From positions 644,430,898 to 644,494,897 of the forward strand of contig CM048746.1 of NCBI GenBank assembly GCA_026315105.1: DNA of 64,000 nucleotides. Direction: 5' to 3'. A program made the translations under genes and the position numbers. Source of the stretch: Locusta migratoria. Lineage: Eukaryota; Arthropoda; Insecta; Orthoptera; Acrididae. Under the pieces are notes generated by a model. It was not told where the DNA came from. It was given only the letters and a program-made list of their open reading frames with translations, and searched no databases. Of this stretch, positions 31,733 to 43,127 are shown in pieces. Numbering within the stretch: position 1 is the first letter of the stretch; each line of letters begins with the position of its first letter.

Positions 31733-32480
31733 CACTGTATCACGAGGAGAGGACTTGCACTCGAACGATTCTCGAATGTTCGGCAGGAGCGTTCGGTGGC
31801 GCGCCTTCGCGGCTCGCCCGGGTGCAGAGAAGGTGTCCCATGCGCTGGCCCCGTTTTCGCCGACGGGCCCGGACGTGCTGCGCCGCCTCTTAATATTTCG
31901 GCGAGCGCCACTTAGCATCTATAACTGGGCCCCTTCGGCGCCCCGGCGACAAATTCAATTTCCCGTGCCGGCGAGTTTTGCGCTGACAAACTGCTTATTC
32001 TCTCGCACGTCGCGAACGCCGACAAACTTGGGGCCCGAAGTTGCGCCCTGCGGTCCCCGGGGCCAATATTTAGGGCGTCGACTTCCACGGCCGGCGCCCG
32101 CTCCGCGCTCAATTAATTTACTTGCCGGCACATCTGAAAGGTAGACGAATAAATAATTCTCTTTCCGTAATTGGTTTTCCTTTGTTCGTCAAATCTAATA
32201 AGGCACTTTGCCGAAACAATGCAGGTATTTATGAGTGGACGGCAGGCCGTTCCGCCCGGAGCAGTAAGCGCTCGGAAGGATCATTCATTGTTTTGGGTGG
32301 CGCCTCGTCCCCCCCCCCTCGTCTGTCTGCCCCCCCCAACACCCCCTCCCACGCAGCCAATCCCCTACCCCCGAGGCTATAGCGCCCGGGCCCCTCGCGG
32401 TAAATGCAATTACACAGTTGCCAGAGTTTCACGGGGAATTGAATCTGAGAGAGCGGAAACGCCTCGCAAGGGGGAGGCCT
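31733..32480. other. CpG-rich non-repeat block with homeodomain-like sites
   Basis: The longest CpG-dense block of the window. Its middle (about 32105-32215) holds AT-rich cores CAATTAATTTAC and GTAATTGG, typical homeodomain targets, set between GC-rich flanks. No protein family is recognised in the frames. It is a candidate enhancer or promoter region of a nearby host gene. Confidence 0.5.
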
Positions 32481-32529
32481 GCTGGCATAACTACACTCCG
32501 TCTACAAGGGTGCAGGTGTACAGGGGCGC

Positions 32530-33510
32530 TGACTTTTGAAAATCGGTGCTCGTCGTTTCATTCTCAATTACGTTTACGGCCACAAGGTTCAAACAATGGG
32601 CCAAGCAGTGCTCAATTTCACTGATGTTTGCTTGCAACCTAGAAAACGTACCAGTCATATTTGTCGCTCTGACAGTAGTAATAACATTGTATCTGCCATC
32701 AGGGCATGTATGGAGGAGAATTTGCGTAGGTGCTACAAAGATCGTAGCATCTATATGTATTCAGACAGCCATGCAGCCCTGAGATCACTGGCAGCTCCTG
32801 CAACAACGTCTAAAATTGTTGCAGAATGTCATAGGGTTCTGGTGGAGCTAGGGGAAATCAATAGAGTAAACCTATTGTGGGTCCCTCGCCACTCGGGGAT
32901 CAGTGGCAACGAACATGTCGACAGATTAGCCAGGATGGGGGCAGAGTCTCCATTTATTGGACCGGAACCTGTCCGGACAATCACCAAGGCAATGATCAAA
33001 TTGGAGCTACGTAACTGGCCCAGAAGACAGCACGTAGAATATTGGACCAAAGTCCATCAACAAAAACATGGCAAGGTAATGATGCCAAAGCCATGTTTTA
33101 AAAGAAGCTCTGCAATCCTGGGCCTGAACAGGAGAGAGATTAGACTCATGGTTGGATTGCTGACAGGCCATGGGAATTTCAAAAAACACCGACATACAAT
33201 GGTAATAACAGAAGAGGGCCCTAAATGTAGGATCTGTGACGAAGGTGATGAAACTGCATCACATCTAATCTTCGAATGCATTGCATTGGAGAGCAAAAGG
33301 CACAGAACATTTGGGACAACCAGACCCGAAGAAATTGTGTCTAATAAAGAACTGGTAAAGGGACTCCTTGCACTGTTCAAGGGCATTGGTTGGCTTTACT
33401 AGATATACAGGGAGCGATACCGCACAATAAACTTAGTTTTGGTACGGGCAGTGGCGGGTTGGACCAAGACTGTTTTGGCTTTCCTGGAACAATCAAATCA
33501 AATCAATAAC
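32530..33510 (+). mobile_element. LINE 3' part with RNase H domain
   Basis: The frame 32536-33402 (288 aa, ends at TAG) contains RNase H motifs: IYMYSDSHAALRSL (catalytic Asp), LLWVPRHSGISGNEHVDRLAR (His and Asp), and a zinc-knuckle-like CRICDEGDETASHLIFEC. The expected upstream RT is absent, so the copy is 5'-truncated. The 3' end is an aatca repeat (about 33488-33508). RNase H of this type belongs to I/R1/LOA-related LINEs, distinct from the RTE and CR1 families here. Confidence 0.88.
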
Positions 33511-34875
33511 ATTGCATGATTTGATTTTTGGAGAAAAACAAGAGAGATCATCCAGTGACATTATTAACAGTACTTCAACTGTGGTAGATTCAGTATTATA
33601 GAAAACAAAATAAGAAACAAACAAAAAATCATTACTTTGATAATTAGCACCACTTGTACGTCCAGGAAATTTTAAGAAGTTTATAACGAATCAGACGATT
33701 GAAGTATGTTACAATTTCGTTACAAATTTGCCTCTCATGTAGACGAAACTCTTTCATAAACACTTTGATTTGGCCCTGCATCTCCATTATTAGATGCTCT
33801 TAGCCCTGCAATGACTAATTTCTTAAAGTGCATAGTTATGTGAGTATGGAACGATAAATTTAATACCCAGTTTTAATCTATTCGACAATGAACTTTGCCC
33901 CTTTCATTTAGATAGACATACTTCCTCATGACTGACAAACAAAGTAAAGACAACTAAGCCAAGGAATTGTACTGTGCCAAGATATATACCCATGCTGCAC
34001 TTGCATAACTTTCAGGAAACATTTGAAACGGTGGTTATTTATACGGCGACAAAGCACAGATCCCACACACGCGACGTCTTTTATTACGGCGCCTGGTTGC
34101 ACTCCTTTAGCAGACAATGGCGCTTCGTGAATGTAGCAAAGAATAGTCAAAACGTCTTTCCTGGATTCACTTTTCAGTTCATTTCTGTATATGTGTCATT
34201 ATTAAGCTCGGCTACTAGCCATGCAGGTGCTTCGCCCTCTACCTGCCCGCGATGTTTTACGTGAAGTCGTGTCTAACGCCACTGTACTAGTATGCTGTAC
34301 TTGTTAGCAGAATTAAATAGTTTGACGTGAAAGACAGTGCGGATGTCATTCTATCTTAATGAACAGAATTAATGGAGCTGTCGCAGCAAACTATGGATGT
34401 CACGAAACTCTGATTGTTGCATCGGTTACGACGTCATGCTGCCAGGGGTCAGTGGTCTCGCCCTTCCGAACGGGCTCCAATCCTCTGCAGTGTGTGCTCC
34501 TTGGGGCACCGTTGGAACAGCCTAGCGGCTAGGTCGTGATTGCTACACTGCGATGTCGAAAATGCATAATTGCTACGTTATTTTCCTCCCTTATTTTGTG
34601 TGGGTGCTGAGCACCCCCAAAAATTTCGTGGGGGGTGCACCAGCACCGGAGCACCCATGAAGTCGTCGCCCCTGCAGGTGTCCAACAGGACAACCTCACG
34701 GTATGTGACGGAGGACGCGTGGTGGCCCACAGTCTCTTCCAAACACTCCTGTTACAGCGGACAAAGTACACGGGAAAAAAAGAAAAAGAATTGCTGGTTG
34801 ATAAACATTCGAAAATACAGCACATCTGTTGCAAAGTTACAGGTTGATTACATGACCATGGTTTCGGCTTCAACT
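33511..34875. other. Mostly unrecognised; possible hAT end
   Basis: AT-rich, no domains. At about 34600-34675 a GC-rich phrase (gggtgctgagcaccccc ... ggagcacccatgaag) ends in cgtcgcccctg, whose reverse complement CAGGGGCGACG resembles a hAT terminus. The opposite end was not found. Confidence 0.3.
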
Positions 34876-34887
34876 AAGAAAGCCTTC

Positions 34888-35054
34888 GCCGGCCGCGGTG
34901 GCCGAGGTGACTGAGGCGCTCCAGTCATGGTCAGCACGGCCACTACGGCCGTCCTAGTTTGTACGTAGTTCATAAGTAGTTTGTAAGTTTAGGGACTGAT
35001 GACCACGTAGTTAAGTCCCATAAGCTTAACAAACATTTGAACATTTTATTTTTA
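34888..35054 (+). mobile_element. SINE type A, internally deleted
   Basis: Perfect duplication AAGAAAGCCTTC at 34876-34887 and 35055-35066. About 40 bp covering the B-box are missing: cactacggcc joins directly to gtcctagtttg. The intact duplication suggests the deletion arose before or during insertion. Confidence 0.92.
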
Positions 35055-35131
35055 AAGAAAGCCTTCATCAGAAGTAAAAATTGTTAGTTACCTACAATTA
35101 AAATCAATCTTATTATAAAGGAAGCAGTATC

Positions 35132-35630
35132 TGTTGTGACCTCGTCGTAGTTTTGTTGTTTACTCGTCCCGGTCTGGTTGCCAATAAAGATATTGGTGCA
35201 GGATTCTTTGACATCTAAAACATTGCTATAGTTTGTATTACAAGATATATATTAACTGAAATTTACAATACTCATCTTTAGAACATGTGTCTGTTTCTTC
35301 TCTCTTCTCGCGACGTCGTCCGTATGATGCTAGCTGCGCTGAGACCTAATGAGTAGCCGCGTTCTAACTTAGTATAGCCATATTTCTGACTTCGTAGCTG
35401 TCTCGAAACTGCCCGAGTTCTGAATAGTAACTGACTAGTTCTCACTAGTAACTGCCGGTCAGTCCAGACGTATGTCGGCCTAGATATAGCCGCTTGTAGA
35501 GGGCACGCCTCTTCGGTTACTCCCTTCAGGATGCGTGGCGCCTGCTTGCTATTGGCTTTCGGTCGATCGCTGCCTTCTCCACGATCGTTCTCTTACGTCC
35601 GGTGTGTGGCGCTGACTTTACGCTACAACA
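35132..35630. mobile_element. Solo LTR, 499 bp
   Basis: The termini TGTTG...CAACA are inverted, and the 5-bp duplication GTATC stands at 35127-35131 and 35631-35635. An AATAAA lies at 35183-35188. No internal retroviral-type coding sequence remains, consistent with recombination between two LTRs. The superfamily cannot be set from the LTR alone. Confidence 0.82.
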
Positions 35631-35635
35631 GTATC

Positions 35636-36151
35636 AATTCCATATTTTTAGATTTGTACAAATAAAACTGGCTCACATAAAATGGACAATAGTTCTTGAG
35701 CAACAGAGCTCACGTTCTAGTTACAAACGTAAAATTACATGCGTCAGAATTAAAAAGCAGAACATATTTCATGTAACTAAATCGCGCCACTATGGGTCAT
35801 GTGTGTGGCCAGCACAGTGGGTGGCATCAAACTGACAGGCAAGCACGCCGTCGATGCTATGACGTGGACACGATATATCGCTCCATCTGGCATTATTTTA
35901 TTTTTCGTGTCCAGAACGCCATCCATAAGTGATAACTATAAGTGATAGTAGGATGCTGTCACTTATACTGATATTTAAACTTTAACTACAATTACACAGT
36001 GCATCTATGCACTTTAAATCATTTTATACAACAACTGTTGACATCACAAGATGACGGCTTCGTAAAAAATATTTATACCAGAAAATGATGGCAGCGAAAC
36101 CGGTCGTCGAAATAAAATTATAAGCTAGAGATCTTGGCTTTATCCTTTTTG
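35636..36151 (+). mobile_element. Possible Penelope-like terminal fragment
   Basis: The right part (about 36045-36150) carries catcacaagatgacggc, then gatggcagcgaaaccggtc and aaataaaattataagctaga. This resembles the core and tail at 20720-20780 with a degraded hairpin. The left part is unrecognised. Confidence 0.4.
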
Positions 36152-36447
36152 GGACCTATGATAATGAAGAAGTATTTAAAAGAATTGGGGAGAAAAGGAG
36201 TTTTGGCACATCTTGACTAAAAGATGGGTACACATTATTAGACACCAAGGAATCATAAAATTAGCATTGAAGGTGTGTGGGGGGAAAATCGCAGAGGGAG
36301 ACCAACAGTCAAATACAGCGAGCAGATTCAAATGGATGTGGGTTGCCGTTCTTATGATGTGATGAAGAGGCTTGCTCAGGATAGAGTAGGGTGGAGAGCT
36401 GCATCAAATCAGTCTCCAGTCTGAAGACTACAACTACAACTATTATT
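36152..36447 (+). mobile_element. RTE LINE 3' fragment
   Basis: Matches the 3' end of the RTE: gaagtatttaaaagaattgg, then a region equivalent to RDRLVGHILRHQGI with small deletions, then gggtggagagctgcatcaaa, ending in actacaactacaac. Confidence 0.88.
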
Positions 36448-37730
36448 AGGTAAACCACAGAAAGTTATTGTGCAGATTGTATCATCTCACAGGGGACTGT
36501 AGGCTGACAATGGTTATTGGTAGCCTTCTGCAGAATCGAAGATTTTATGTATCTCTAAATGGCAAAAACAGCAGATGGCGACTGCAGAAGAATGACTTAC
36601 CACAAGGAAGTGTACTTTCTCCGATCTTGTATAATATGTACACTAATGACCAACCTATCCCTCAAGATACATGATTGTTCGTATATGCTGATGACACAGC
36701 TGTGGCTGTCCAGGGATCCAGTTTTGTCGAAGTATCCCAAAAACTATCCAGTGGTCTTGAAGAACTTGCTCAGTACTACGATGCCAATCACCTAAAGCCA
36801 AACCCTTGTAAAACACAAGTATGTGCTTTCCATCTACGTAATAGAGATGCTGGAGTTGATCTTGACGTTGCGTGGCAGGGTAAGAAGCTAGAGCACTGTC
36901 CAACACCTAAACACCTTGCGGTTACACCTGACAGAACGCTCTCCTTCAAACAACATTGCCGAAATACCAAGGCCAAAGTTTGCTCCAGAAATAACATCAT
37001 CCGCAGGCTGACAAACTATGAATGGGGAGCTCAACCATCAGTACTGAGAACATCAGCACTTGCTCTATGTGTCTCAGCAGCAGAATATGCAGCACCAGTA
37101 TGGGACGCATCCGCCCACACTAAACAGGTTGATGTAAGTGTCAACGAGACTATGCGCATTGTTACAGGTTGTCTCAGACCCACACCAACAGATAATATGT
37201 ACCTCCTTGCTGGAATTGCCCCACGCAGAATTAGAAGGCAGGTGGCAGCAGACGCTGAGAGAACAAAGAAAGAGAATGATTACCGACACCCATTGAATGG
37301 GCACGTCACCCAGGCTCAGAGGCTCAAATCTAGAAACAGCTTCATCGCAAGAACTAAGATCCTTGACGGTTCGCAGGAAGATAACAGAGTCTGTAAATGG
37401 AAGAATGAACAAACCGGACTGCCAATAACGCCAAAAGAGGAAATGGCACCTGGAAACAAGCTTCCCTATACAGTTTGGAGAACACTAAACAGGATGAGGG
37501 CTGGTGTACCCAGATGTAAAACTAATCTGCGCAGGTGGGGCCTGCTGACTAACGATGACGATGCTCTTTGTGAATGCGGAGAGGTTCAGGACGAGGCACA
37601 TCTGCTTACGTGCCGACTATTGCCGGAACCCTGAAGTTTCAGTGACCTGCTACAAGCCAATAACAAAGCCGTGGCTGTGGCTAACTATTGGAAAAACAAA
37701 ACTTGATCTGGACACGGAAATGAAATGAAT
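36448..37730 (+). mobile_element. Non-LTR LINE with one internal stop
   Basis: 5'-truncated RT: LYHLTGDCRLTMVIGSLLQN, LQKNDLPQGSVLSPILYNMY, then a TGA at 36672-36674, then in the same frame FVYADDTAVAV (catalytic YADD) and a 319-codon tail. The tail includes SAAEYAAPVWDASAHT and a cysteine/histidine block CECGEVQDEAHLLTC near the C-terminus. One stop is the only visible lesion in the remaining 1.2 kb. It is Jockey/CR1-like in general layout; the clade is not certain. The 3' end is ATGA-rich. Confidence 0.88.
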
Positions 37731-37879
37731 GAATTAGGTCGATCGATATTTTTCGTGGCACCAAAGCAATAGACATCCCTATATCAAAAGAACCACTTCC
37801 GTAAAACTAGAAAGAAATGTATCCTACGCAGCATGTTCAAAGGCCAGAGAATGCTAGCACAGAACAAAAAAAGAATAAA

Positions 37880-38470
37880 GCAGTGTGGCGAGGGCAGGAG
37901 AGTTAGCTGCGCCGGCAACGACCGCAGACGGTGGCTAGCTATGCGGCAAACGGGGCGTAACTTTACACGCCACTGTTGTGGCGCGTTTATACGGTCCCCG
38001 CACGCAGCGCACTCTGCCATCTTTTCCGCGCTTACGGGGACGGAAAAGCGAGAGAGAGATTTCTTTGCTGGCGCGGACAAAGATACTAGGGGGAGGGGGA
38101 GGCCACCCGATGCCGCCGTCAGGCTATTTACATGTGTATGCGGCCCGCCGTGTTGCTGCCGACGCGGCGCGCGGGGAGGCGAAATTCCCTCGCCCGCGCC
38201 GTCGCCCTAAGTAGTCTTATGAATCATTTTTCGGCGGTTTGCATAATACAGGCCGGGCTTACGAGTGTAAGTCAGGGCTTCGGAGGCGGCGGCGGCGTCT
38301 GCGAGGGCTTCGCCGCCGCCATTAATCGAGGATCGGACGGTGGCGCCGCCGGCGGCGTAATCTCCGAACTTTGTGTACCCGGCGTTTAGCGCCCGGCCGA
38401 GTGCTAATGCCGCCCGCATTCGATACGGAGCGGCACTTAAGGCTGCGTTAACTTTTTGCTCCCGTTGCCC
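37880..38470. other. CpG-rich non-repeat block
   Basis: Very CpG-dense, with GGCGGCGGCGGCG-type runs and ATTAATCG inside. No coding family recognised. Confidence 0.5.
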
Positions 38471-38765
38471 CTCTGAAAATGTTAAGAGGGGAGGCAGTAC
38501 CGAGTGTCTCAACTGGTCATAAATTGCAGCCCGATGTCGATGCAAATCTGTACGGAAACAAAGCGGAACGAAATATTTACTCTGGGTATTAAAATATCTA
38601 CTGCGTTCTCCAACTGCCTCCCACGCTATCAATAAAAGCTATTTTAATAATGGGTTTACCTTTGTTTATTTAATAACTAGCCTCAATACCTGCGTTGCCC
38701 GAGGACGTATTTATTCCATTGTGACGTTAGTCCGTTCCCTCTTTCCATTCCGTCCCTCTCGCCTT

Positions 38766-39045
38766 GCATCCATCGTTCCTTTCTCGAATAGCGCTCGGGA
38801 AAAAAGAACACCTAAATCTTCCAGTTTTAGATCTGATTTATTTTATTACGACGCAAATGTCTCACTATATAGGTATAGGCCAGCACAAAATGTTCTCATT
38901 CGAAGGAATGTTGGTAAATAGATCTCGACGAGACGAATTGCGCCTTTCTTTTAATGATTTGTATCACAACTCGTCCATCGTTTCCATGGCACTCTCTGCC
39001 CTGTATAGCGCTAATACAAAACAAACTGCCCTACAATAACATACT
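38766..39045 (-). mobile_element. CR1/Jockey-type LINE 3' fragment
   Basis: Reverse-strand match to the LINE 3' region seen at 18480-18590 and 29770-29890 (gcgctcgggaaaaaagaaca). It extends into upstream coding (gtaaatagatctcgacgaga). Confidence 0.75.
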
Positions 39046-39067
39046 TTTTGATCTTTATTTAATGTTA

Positions 39068-39263
39068 GCCGGCCGCGGTGGCCGAGGAGACTGAGGCGCT
39101 TCAGTCACGGTCTGCACGGCCACAACGGTCGGGGGTTCGAATCCCCCCTCGGGCATGGATATTTGTGCCGTCTTTAGTATAAGGTAGTTCATAAGTAGTT
39201 TGTAAGTTTAGGGACTGATGACCCCGTAGTTAAGTCCCATAAGCTTAACAAACATTTGAACAT
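39068..39263 (+). mobile_element. SINE type A, near-consensus
   Basis: Full copy with the perfect 14-bp duplication TTTATTTAATGTTA at 39054-39067 and 39264-39277. One of the best-preserved copies in the window. Confidence 0.95.
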
Positions 39264-39284
39264 TTTATTTAATGTTATCTACAT

Positions 39285-39800
39285 CTGTATATATATACTC
39301 CGCAATCCATCGTAAAGTGGGTGGCGGAGGGTACTCTGTACCAATACTAGACATTTCCTTTCCTATTCCACTCCTAAATAGAACGAGGAAGGAAAGAATG
39401 CCTATATGCCTCTGTACGAGACCTAATTTCTCTTGTCTTTGGGATCATTACGCGAAATGTAAGTGGGCTGCAGGAAGATAGTTCTACACTCAGCTTCAAA
39501 TTCCGGCCCTCTATATTTCCTCGACAGAATTTCTCGACAAATAACTTCGTCTTTCCTCCAGCGATCCCCATTCGAGTTCCTGGAGCATTTACGTGACACT
39601 CGCGCATTGGTCGAACTTACCAGTATCGAACCTAGCTGCTCGCTTCGGAACTGCTTCTACGTCTAGCATTAAACTGATCTGCTTCGGTTCCCAAACATTT
39701 GAGCAATACTGAAGACGTGGTCGTACAAGCGTTTTATACGCGGTCTCCTTTACAGATGAAGTACATCTTCACAGAATTCGTACTTCACTCGTAGTTGGCG
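39285..39800 (-). mobile_element. LINE-like 3' region
   Basis: Opens with a degenerate atctacatctgtatatata end, then gtaaagtgggtggcggaggg. This style of 3' tail (reverse of tagatgtag) matches CR1/Jockey-type LINEs. No intact coding remains. Assignment by pattern only. Confidence 0.45.
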
Positions 39801-40537
39801 TTTAAAAAATTCTACAATTTTTTTCCCTACAATAATAAAGTAAGGACAGTTCACGTCAAGTCAGTAATGGAGGAGGGGCAGTTCACGTCAAGTACGTCCG
39901 TCCCAGTTGTATAGTTGTAACAGTTAAGCTAATTATTTGGCAGTTCGCGTGGAGGACGTACCTGAACTGTTTCGAGTGCTGTTTAGATTGGAACAGTAAT
40001 TTACTTGACAATTTAATATCTTATGTGCGTGTGATGTTTTTTTAAAAAAACAATATACCAGTTTACTGAGAACTGTGTTATTGAATTTTCGTTTAGTTCC
40101 CGAGTCATCTAAATTTCATAGAGATTAGGAACATTCTATTACAGTTTCGATTAAGTAAAATATGAAGTAACTGACAGAGGATTAAGAGCAGTAAGTTCTC
40201 CATCGCTTTCTGGCTGCTCATAATATTAATTTTGAGGCTCTAGAAAAGACAGTGTTTTATATTATCGCGCACAATAACAAACCATTAATTACAGAGTCCA
40301 ACGACAGAGCGACCGTAAGAAAATCACAATTAATTTAAAAAAAATAAAACCACCCCGCTGCCCCACAAAGGCTTGTTGAGGCTTTGGATTCATTACGTTG
40401 AATCATGTATTGTAGGAGGCACCAACCAGTGAAAGCATATTCACTCGACGCTCAGAAGGATATAGTGCCATAAATGGAGGGATGCACTGCCGTGAATGGA
40501 CGCCAAGTGGAACATCTCCTATAAACACGTGATTATG
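39801..40537. other. No recognised feature
   Basis: AT-rich. The phrase ggacagttcacgtcaagt is repeated in partial form at about 39845-39895. No other structure seen. Confidence 0.35.
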
Positions 40538-40545
40538 TTACAAAG

Positions 40546-40850
40546 CAGTGGCGTATCCAGGATCGTGGTCTGGTGGGGGGCTGAGGTCAATCCGAGCTGA
40601 CTTGATTTCAAAATGTTCAAATGTTTGTATAGCTTATGGGACCTAACTACGGGGTCATCAGTCCCTAAACTTACAAACTACTCATGAACTAGCTAAGACT
40701 AAGGACGGCACAAATATCCATGCCCGAGGCGGGATTCGAACCCCCGACCGTAGTGGCCGTGCAGACCGTGACTGAAGCGCCGCAGTTCCCTCGGCCACCG
40801 CGGCTGATTTCTAACGACGCCCCCCCCCCCCCCCCCCGGATACACCACTG
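40546..40850. mobile_element. hAT-type MITE with a SINE inside
   Basis: The termini CAGTGGCGTATCC and GGATACACCACTG are inverted, and the perfect 8-bp duplication TTACAAAG stands at 40538-40545 and 40851-40858, the hAT signature. Without the SINE (40610-40804) it is about 110 bp. A C17 run precedes the right terminus and a G6 run follows the left one. Confidence 0.88.
40610..40804 (-). mobile_element. SINE type A in MITE
   Basis: The duplication TGATTTC at 40603-40609 and 40805-40811 brackets a full-length reverse copy. Confidence 0.9.
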
Positions 40851-41109
40851 TTACAAAGTATGCGTTTCCGGACTCATATGTTCTCGACCTCTTTTATTGT
40901 TACGATAAGTGCTACCAGGTCTCAAAATATTAGACTTTTTTTTTCTTTAAATTAACACCCTATTTTCATATAAGCCTTTTTGTTCTTCTAAAAAGCAGAA
41001 CGAATCATAGGTAACTGTAGAAGGAGGTGAGAGAAGTAATGCACTTGAAAAAAATGCGAGAAAGATGTGAAAAGAAAGAGTAGGGAAAGAAGGAGATTGT
41101 CTGTTTCAC

Positions 41110-41330
41110 TTTCCATAATGCGCGGTGCGATAACAGTGATCGCGGGTCGGGCGAATAACAGGTGAAGCGGGGGCGTGGCGGTGTTTAGATGCAAATGCGC
41201 GCGTGCCAAGTTTGGCCCGGAAGCGGTTGACATTTTGGGGCCACAATTTGCGGCCGCGGCGGAGGATACCCCGCATGGCTGCCAGGCACGCGACGCATGC
41301 TCTGGGGCGGACAGCTGAGGGGAGCTCTGT
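41110..41330. other. CpG-rich non-repeat block
   Basis: Short GC-rich segment (gaagcgggggcgtggcgg; ttgcggccgcggcggagg). No coding similarity. Confidence 0.4.
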
Positions 41331-41730
41331 TCAAAACAATATCCCGCAAATTTGTACACGCTTGTTTTTGTGGTCTTCATAATCCAGTCTATTCGGTGTT
41401 CAAAACAGCCTATTTCGAAAGTTATTTATTTACTAAAGTCCGTTCACCGAGAGCTGGGACGAAACGTAAACAGTGTCACGTGAGAGATTACGGTCGTTTC
41501 CAGAGAAATCATTCGGTGTTCACGTGATACGTAGGGTGTACAAAATCCTTGGCGCACGCTTTGCAGCTGGCGGCGTTGGCTGGCTGCCGAGCTGACATCA
41601 TAGCGGACCCTGGGAAACCTGGACAACAATGTAACGAAATAAAGCACGACATAGAAGATTCAAATCCAGTTACAATAATGTTAAAAGTACGATGAAACTG
41701 AGTTCATTGTGTCAAAACAGATTTGTTTTT
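41331..41730. other. No recognised feature
   Basis: Two phrases near cattcggtgttca repeat at about 41389 and 41510. Otherwise nothing is recognised. Confidence 0.35.
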
Positions 41731-41740
41731 ATACAGGTTG

Positions 41741-41742
<2 letters not shown>

Positions 41743-41780
<38 letters not shown>

Positions 41781-41951
41781 GGGACTTAACTACGGTGTCA
41801 TCAGTCCCTAAACTTACAAACTACTTATGAACTACTTACAAACTAGGACAGCACAAATATCCATGCCCGAGGGGGGATTCGAACCCCCGACCGTAGTGGC
41901 CGTGTAGACCGTGACTGGAGCGCCCAAGTCTCCTCGGCCACCGCGGCCGGC
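41743..41951 (-). mobile_element. SINE type A with long poly-T start
   Basis: Reverse copy whose 3' terminus is a T run of about 36 nt (an A-tail on the element strand). The perfect duplication ATACAGGTTGCT stands at 41731-41742 and 41952-41963. The usual terminal caaacatttgaa is replaced by the homopolymer. Confidence 0.93.
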
Positions 41952-41989
41952 ATACAGGTTGCTAACAACGCCCCATTCATACACAATTT

Positions 41990-42443
41990 TTAATAACACT
42001 ACCAGTAATACAGGTTACCTTATTCATAAGGTAGAGGTTACAGATATGAAAGTAGCAAGAATGATTGCAGGTACTAATAGGTGGGAACAATGGCAGGAGG
42101 GTGTCCATAATGAGGAAATCAAAGAAAAACTGGAAAAGAACACCATAGATGAAGCAGTTAGAGTGAACAGACTGAAATGGTGCGGTCATGTTACACGCAT
42201 GGGAGAAGCAAGCTTACCTAAGAGACTCATGAGCTCGGCAGCGGAGTGTAAGAGGAGTAAAGGTAGACCAAGAAGAAAGTACTTAGATTCGGTGCAGAAT
42301 GATTTTGAAGTAAAAGGCATAACATCAGACGAGGCATCAATGTTAGCATTGAATAGGGGATCATGGAGGAATTTTATTAGAGGTACTTTGCTCCAGACTG
42401 AACGCTGAAAGGCATAATCAGTCTCTAATGATGATGATGACTA
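41990..42443 (+). mobile_element. LINE C-terminal fragment
   Basis: A 165-codon frame ends with KVARMIAGTNRWEQWQEGV, RVNRLKWCGHVTRMGE, LPKRLMS and KGRPRRKYLDSVQNDF. This is the conserved C-terminal block of endonuclease-reverse transcriptase LINEs. The 3' end is a GAT/ATG repeat at about 42427-42441. Confidence 0.85.
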
Positions 42444-42589
42444 CCAGTAATAATAATGGTAAAGGACGGCGAAACAAGGTTCATTCTGTCAAACTTGAAC
42501 TGTTTTCATTGAGGTTTATATCAAACCGCGCCTCTCTCTCTCTCCTCTAGAATTTCCACATTTGACTTTCAACTAAAACTACGACACGG

Positions 42590-43115
42590 AGGGCGCACTT
42601 GTTCCAGACTTCTGCAGTCACTGTTCTTATTGCTTCTTCTTGCAATTCTTTAACTTCCGGCAGTTTGTATGTTATGTCTTTCGCTGCAACACAGCCTTTG
42701 ATTCTGGCCCACACTTACTCGATGGCGTTTAATTCACAGCGGCATGGAGGAATTCTAAGAACAGTTTTCCCTGCATTGTTTGCCATTTCATCTATCGCGT
42801 ATTCGTTGTGCACTGTTCTGTAAGTTTGAAATATATGTAAAAGTTATTTTTTCAACATACCGTCTTCAAAATCTAGGTTTTTAGATTTTAGCCACGCTGA
42901 TATTTGGTGCTTACTGGAATTTGCACTTGGAACTTTTTCTTTTCTACGATAATGGTACGCCGCTTTATCAACAACAATTAACTGCAAGCCGAGGAAGAAC
43001 ATCTTAAAACCACTTCTCGAAGGTTCAACTAATCTTTCAAGCGACTTTAAGAATGAACTTAAGAGATCCTGAAATCGCCGCTGTAGAACACGCACTAACG
43101 AGCTCACACCTGCAA
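42590..43115 (-). pseudogene. DDE transposase relic (IS630/Tc1-related)
   Basis: Minus strand reads LIVVDKAAYHYRRKEKVPSA, then ISAWLKSKNLDFEDGML, a frame change, then NEYAIDEMANNAGKTVLRIP, CRCELNAIE, a stop, and VWARIKGCVAAKDITYKL. The family pattern is DNASYHSR ... LRLPPYHCELNPIE.VWA.IKG..A. The second catalytic aspartate is present and the third-position block (ELNAIE) is readable. Upstream parts are cut by the SINE at 43128. Confidence 0.75.
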
Positions 43116-43127
43116 TGGAGACGGCCA

